A DNA stretch of 6,144 nt from assembly GCA_945635805.1 (NCBI GenBank), contig CALZCW010000045.1, positions 1 to 6,144 of the forward strand, written 5' to 3'. This DNA comes from an uncultured Clostridia bacterium (lineage in GTDB: Bacteria > Bacillota > Clostridia > Oscillospirales > Oscillospiraceae). Positions 5,741-6,144 of this stretch are shown here, piece after piece. The position numbers and the translations under genes are program-made. Position 1 is the first letter of the stretch; the number at the start of each line of letters is the position of its first letter. The notes beneath the pieces were generated by a model, which did not search any database, was not told where the DNA came from, and saw nothing but the letters and a program-made list of their open reading frames with translations.

Positions 5741-6144
5741 TTACACCACCTCAGCCTTTCCGCCTGCCTCCTCAATTTTTGCTTTGGCAGAGCCAGAGAA
5801 TGCCGCTGCCTTGACAGTCAGCTTCTTCGTCAGAGTGCCGTTGGACAGAACCTTCAGACCGTACTTGCAGTCACGGATAATGCCCTTTTCTTCGAGCGCA
5901 GCCGCATCGACCACAGCGCCGTCTTCGAATGCGTTCAAAGCGTCGACATTGACAGCCGTGAGGGGCTTTGCGAAGATGTTGTTGAAGCCGCGCTTCGGGA
6001 TGCGGCGTGCCAGAGGCATCTGGCCGCCTTCAAAGCCGACACGCACCTTGCCGCCGGAACGAGCCTTCTGGCCCTTGTGTCCGCGGCCGGCGGTCTTGCC
6101 GTTGCCGGTGCCGCAGCCGCGGCCCTTGCGCTTGGCGACCTGGG
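5741..6144 (-). CDS. rplO: 50S ribosomal protein L15, 5' end cut off by window
   Basis: L15 is a late-assembly protein of the large subunit that threads a glycine-rich extended tail into 23S rRNA. The frame is open from the window edge (first full codon 6142-6140, encoding Gln) to TAA 5743-5741, giving 133 residues of an expected 145-150, so roughly the first 12-15 residues are missing. Visible are the Gly/Arg/Lys-rich segment with [17 protein letters not shown], then [20 protein letters not shown], and the C-terminal globular part with [18 protein letters not shown] and [19 protein letters not shown] at 6046 in this frame is an internal Val (KVRVGFEGG), not the start. A Cys occurs within the glycine loop (GRGCGTGNG), where other residues are usual. 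Confidence 0.97.
   Translation of the reverse strand, partial: QVAKRKGRGCGTGNGKTAGRGHKGQKARSGGKVRVGFEGGQMPLARRIPKRGFNNIFAKPLTAVNVDALNAFEDGAVVDAAALEEKGIIRDCKYGLKVLSNGTLTKKLTVKAAAFSGSAKAKIEEAGGKAEVV
5746..5752 (-). promoter_or_regulatory. Ribosome binding site of secY inside the rplO 3' end
   Basis: GAGGTGG overlaps the last codons of rplO (encoding AEVV) and stands five bases before GTG 5740. The spacing is short and the site imperfect. With no gap between the rplO TAA and the secY GTG, reinitiation by terminating ribosomes is the likely main route, which is an inference. Confidence 0.65.

Noticed and set aside
5741..6046. L15 starting at GTG 6046 as a short 101-residue protein
   Set aside because: The frame stays open to the window edge and encodes the conserved glycine-rich L15 N-terminal segment, so the GTG is an internal Val codon.
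1..6144. A novel defence, mobile or biosynthetic system
   Set aside because: Every gene is a conserved housekeeping gene in standard order, with no insertion, broken gene or foreign-looking stretch between them.

Overview
This window is a single block of eleven genes, all read from the minus strand (right to left in window coordinates). It is the distal part of the large bacterial ribosomal protein locus (end of the spc operon followed by the alpha operon). In transcription order the genes are rplO (L15, 5' end cut by the window), secY, adk, map, a small KOW-domain RNA-binding protein, infA, rpmJ, rpsM, rpsK, rpsD and rpoA (3' end cut by the window). No tRNA, rRNA, mobile element, CRISPR array or clear promoter is visible. 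No stretch longer than about 80 bases lacks a gene.

The organism is most likely a Gram-positive Firmicute of class Clostridia with a GC content somewhere in the 50s percent. Four things point there: the order secY-adk-map-KOW-infA-rpmJ; rpsD lying between rpsK and rpoA, unlike Bacillus subtilis, where rpsD is elsewhere; the short S4 N-terminus lacking the Cys cluster; and strong AAGGAGG-type ribosome binding sites. A gut-type Oscillospirales/Ruminococcaceae-like source is a reasonable guess but cannot be proved from this sequence.

Layout, right to left. At 6144-4391 are L15 and the SecY translocon channel, with secY starting on GTG directly after the rplO stop. At 4375-2693 are three genes set 1-2 bases apart: adenylate kinase, methionine aminopeptidase and the KOW protein. 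At 2690-2323 are IF-1 (TTG start) and the 37-residue zinc-type L36. At 2303-898 are S13, S11 and S4. At 817-1 is the RNA polymerase alpha subunit, after the longest gap in the block (80 bases, holding one weak hairpin).

The genes join ribosome assembly (L15, L36, S13, S11, S4), translation initiation (IF-1), N-terminal methionine removal (Map), membrane protein export (SecY), adenylate balance (Adk) and transcription (RpoA), so they can be tuned together to growth rate. I found no previously undescribed system. The points worth a second look are small: unusual start codons set by clear ribosome binding sites, an Ile for Phe change in the adenylate kinase DGFPRT motif, the little-studied KOW protein, and the absence of room for the E. 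coli style S4 repressor site.
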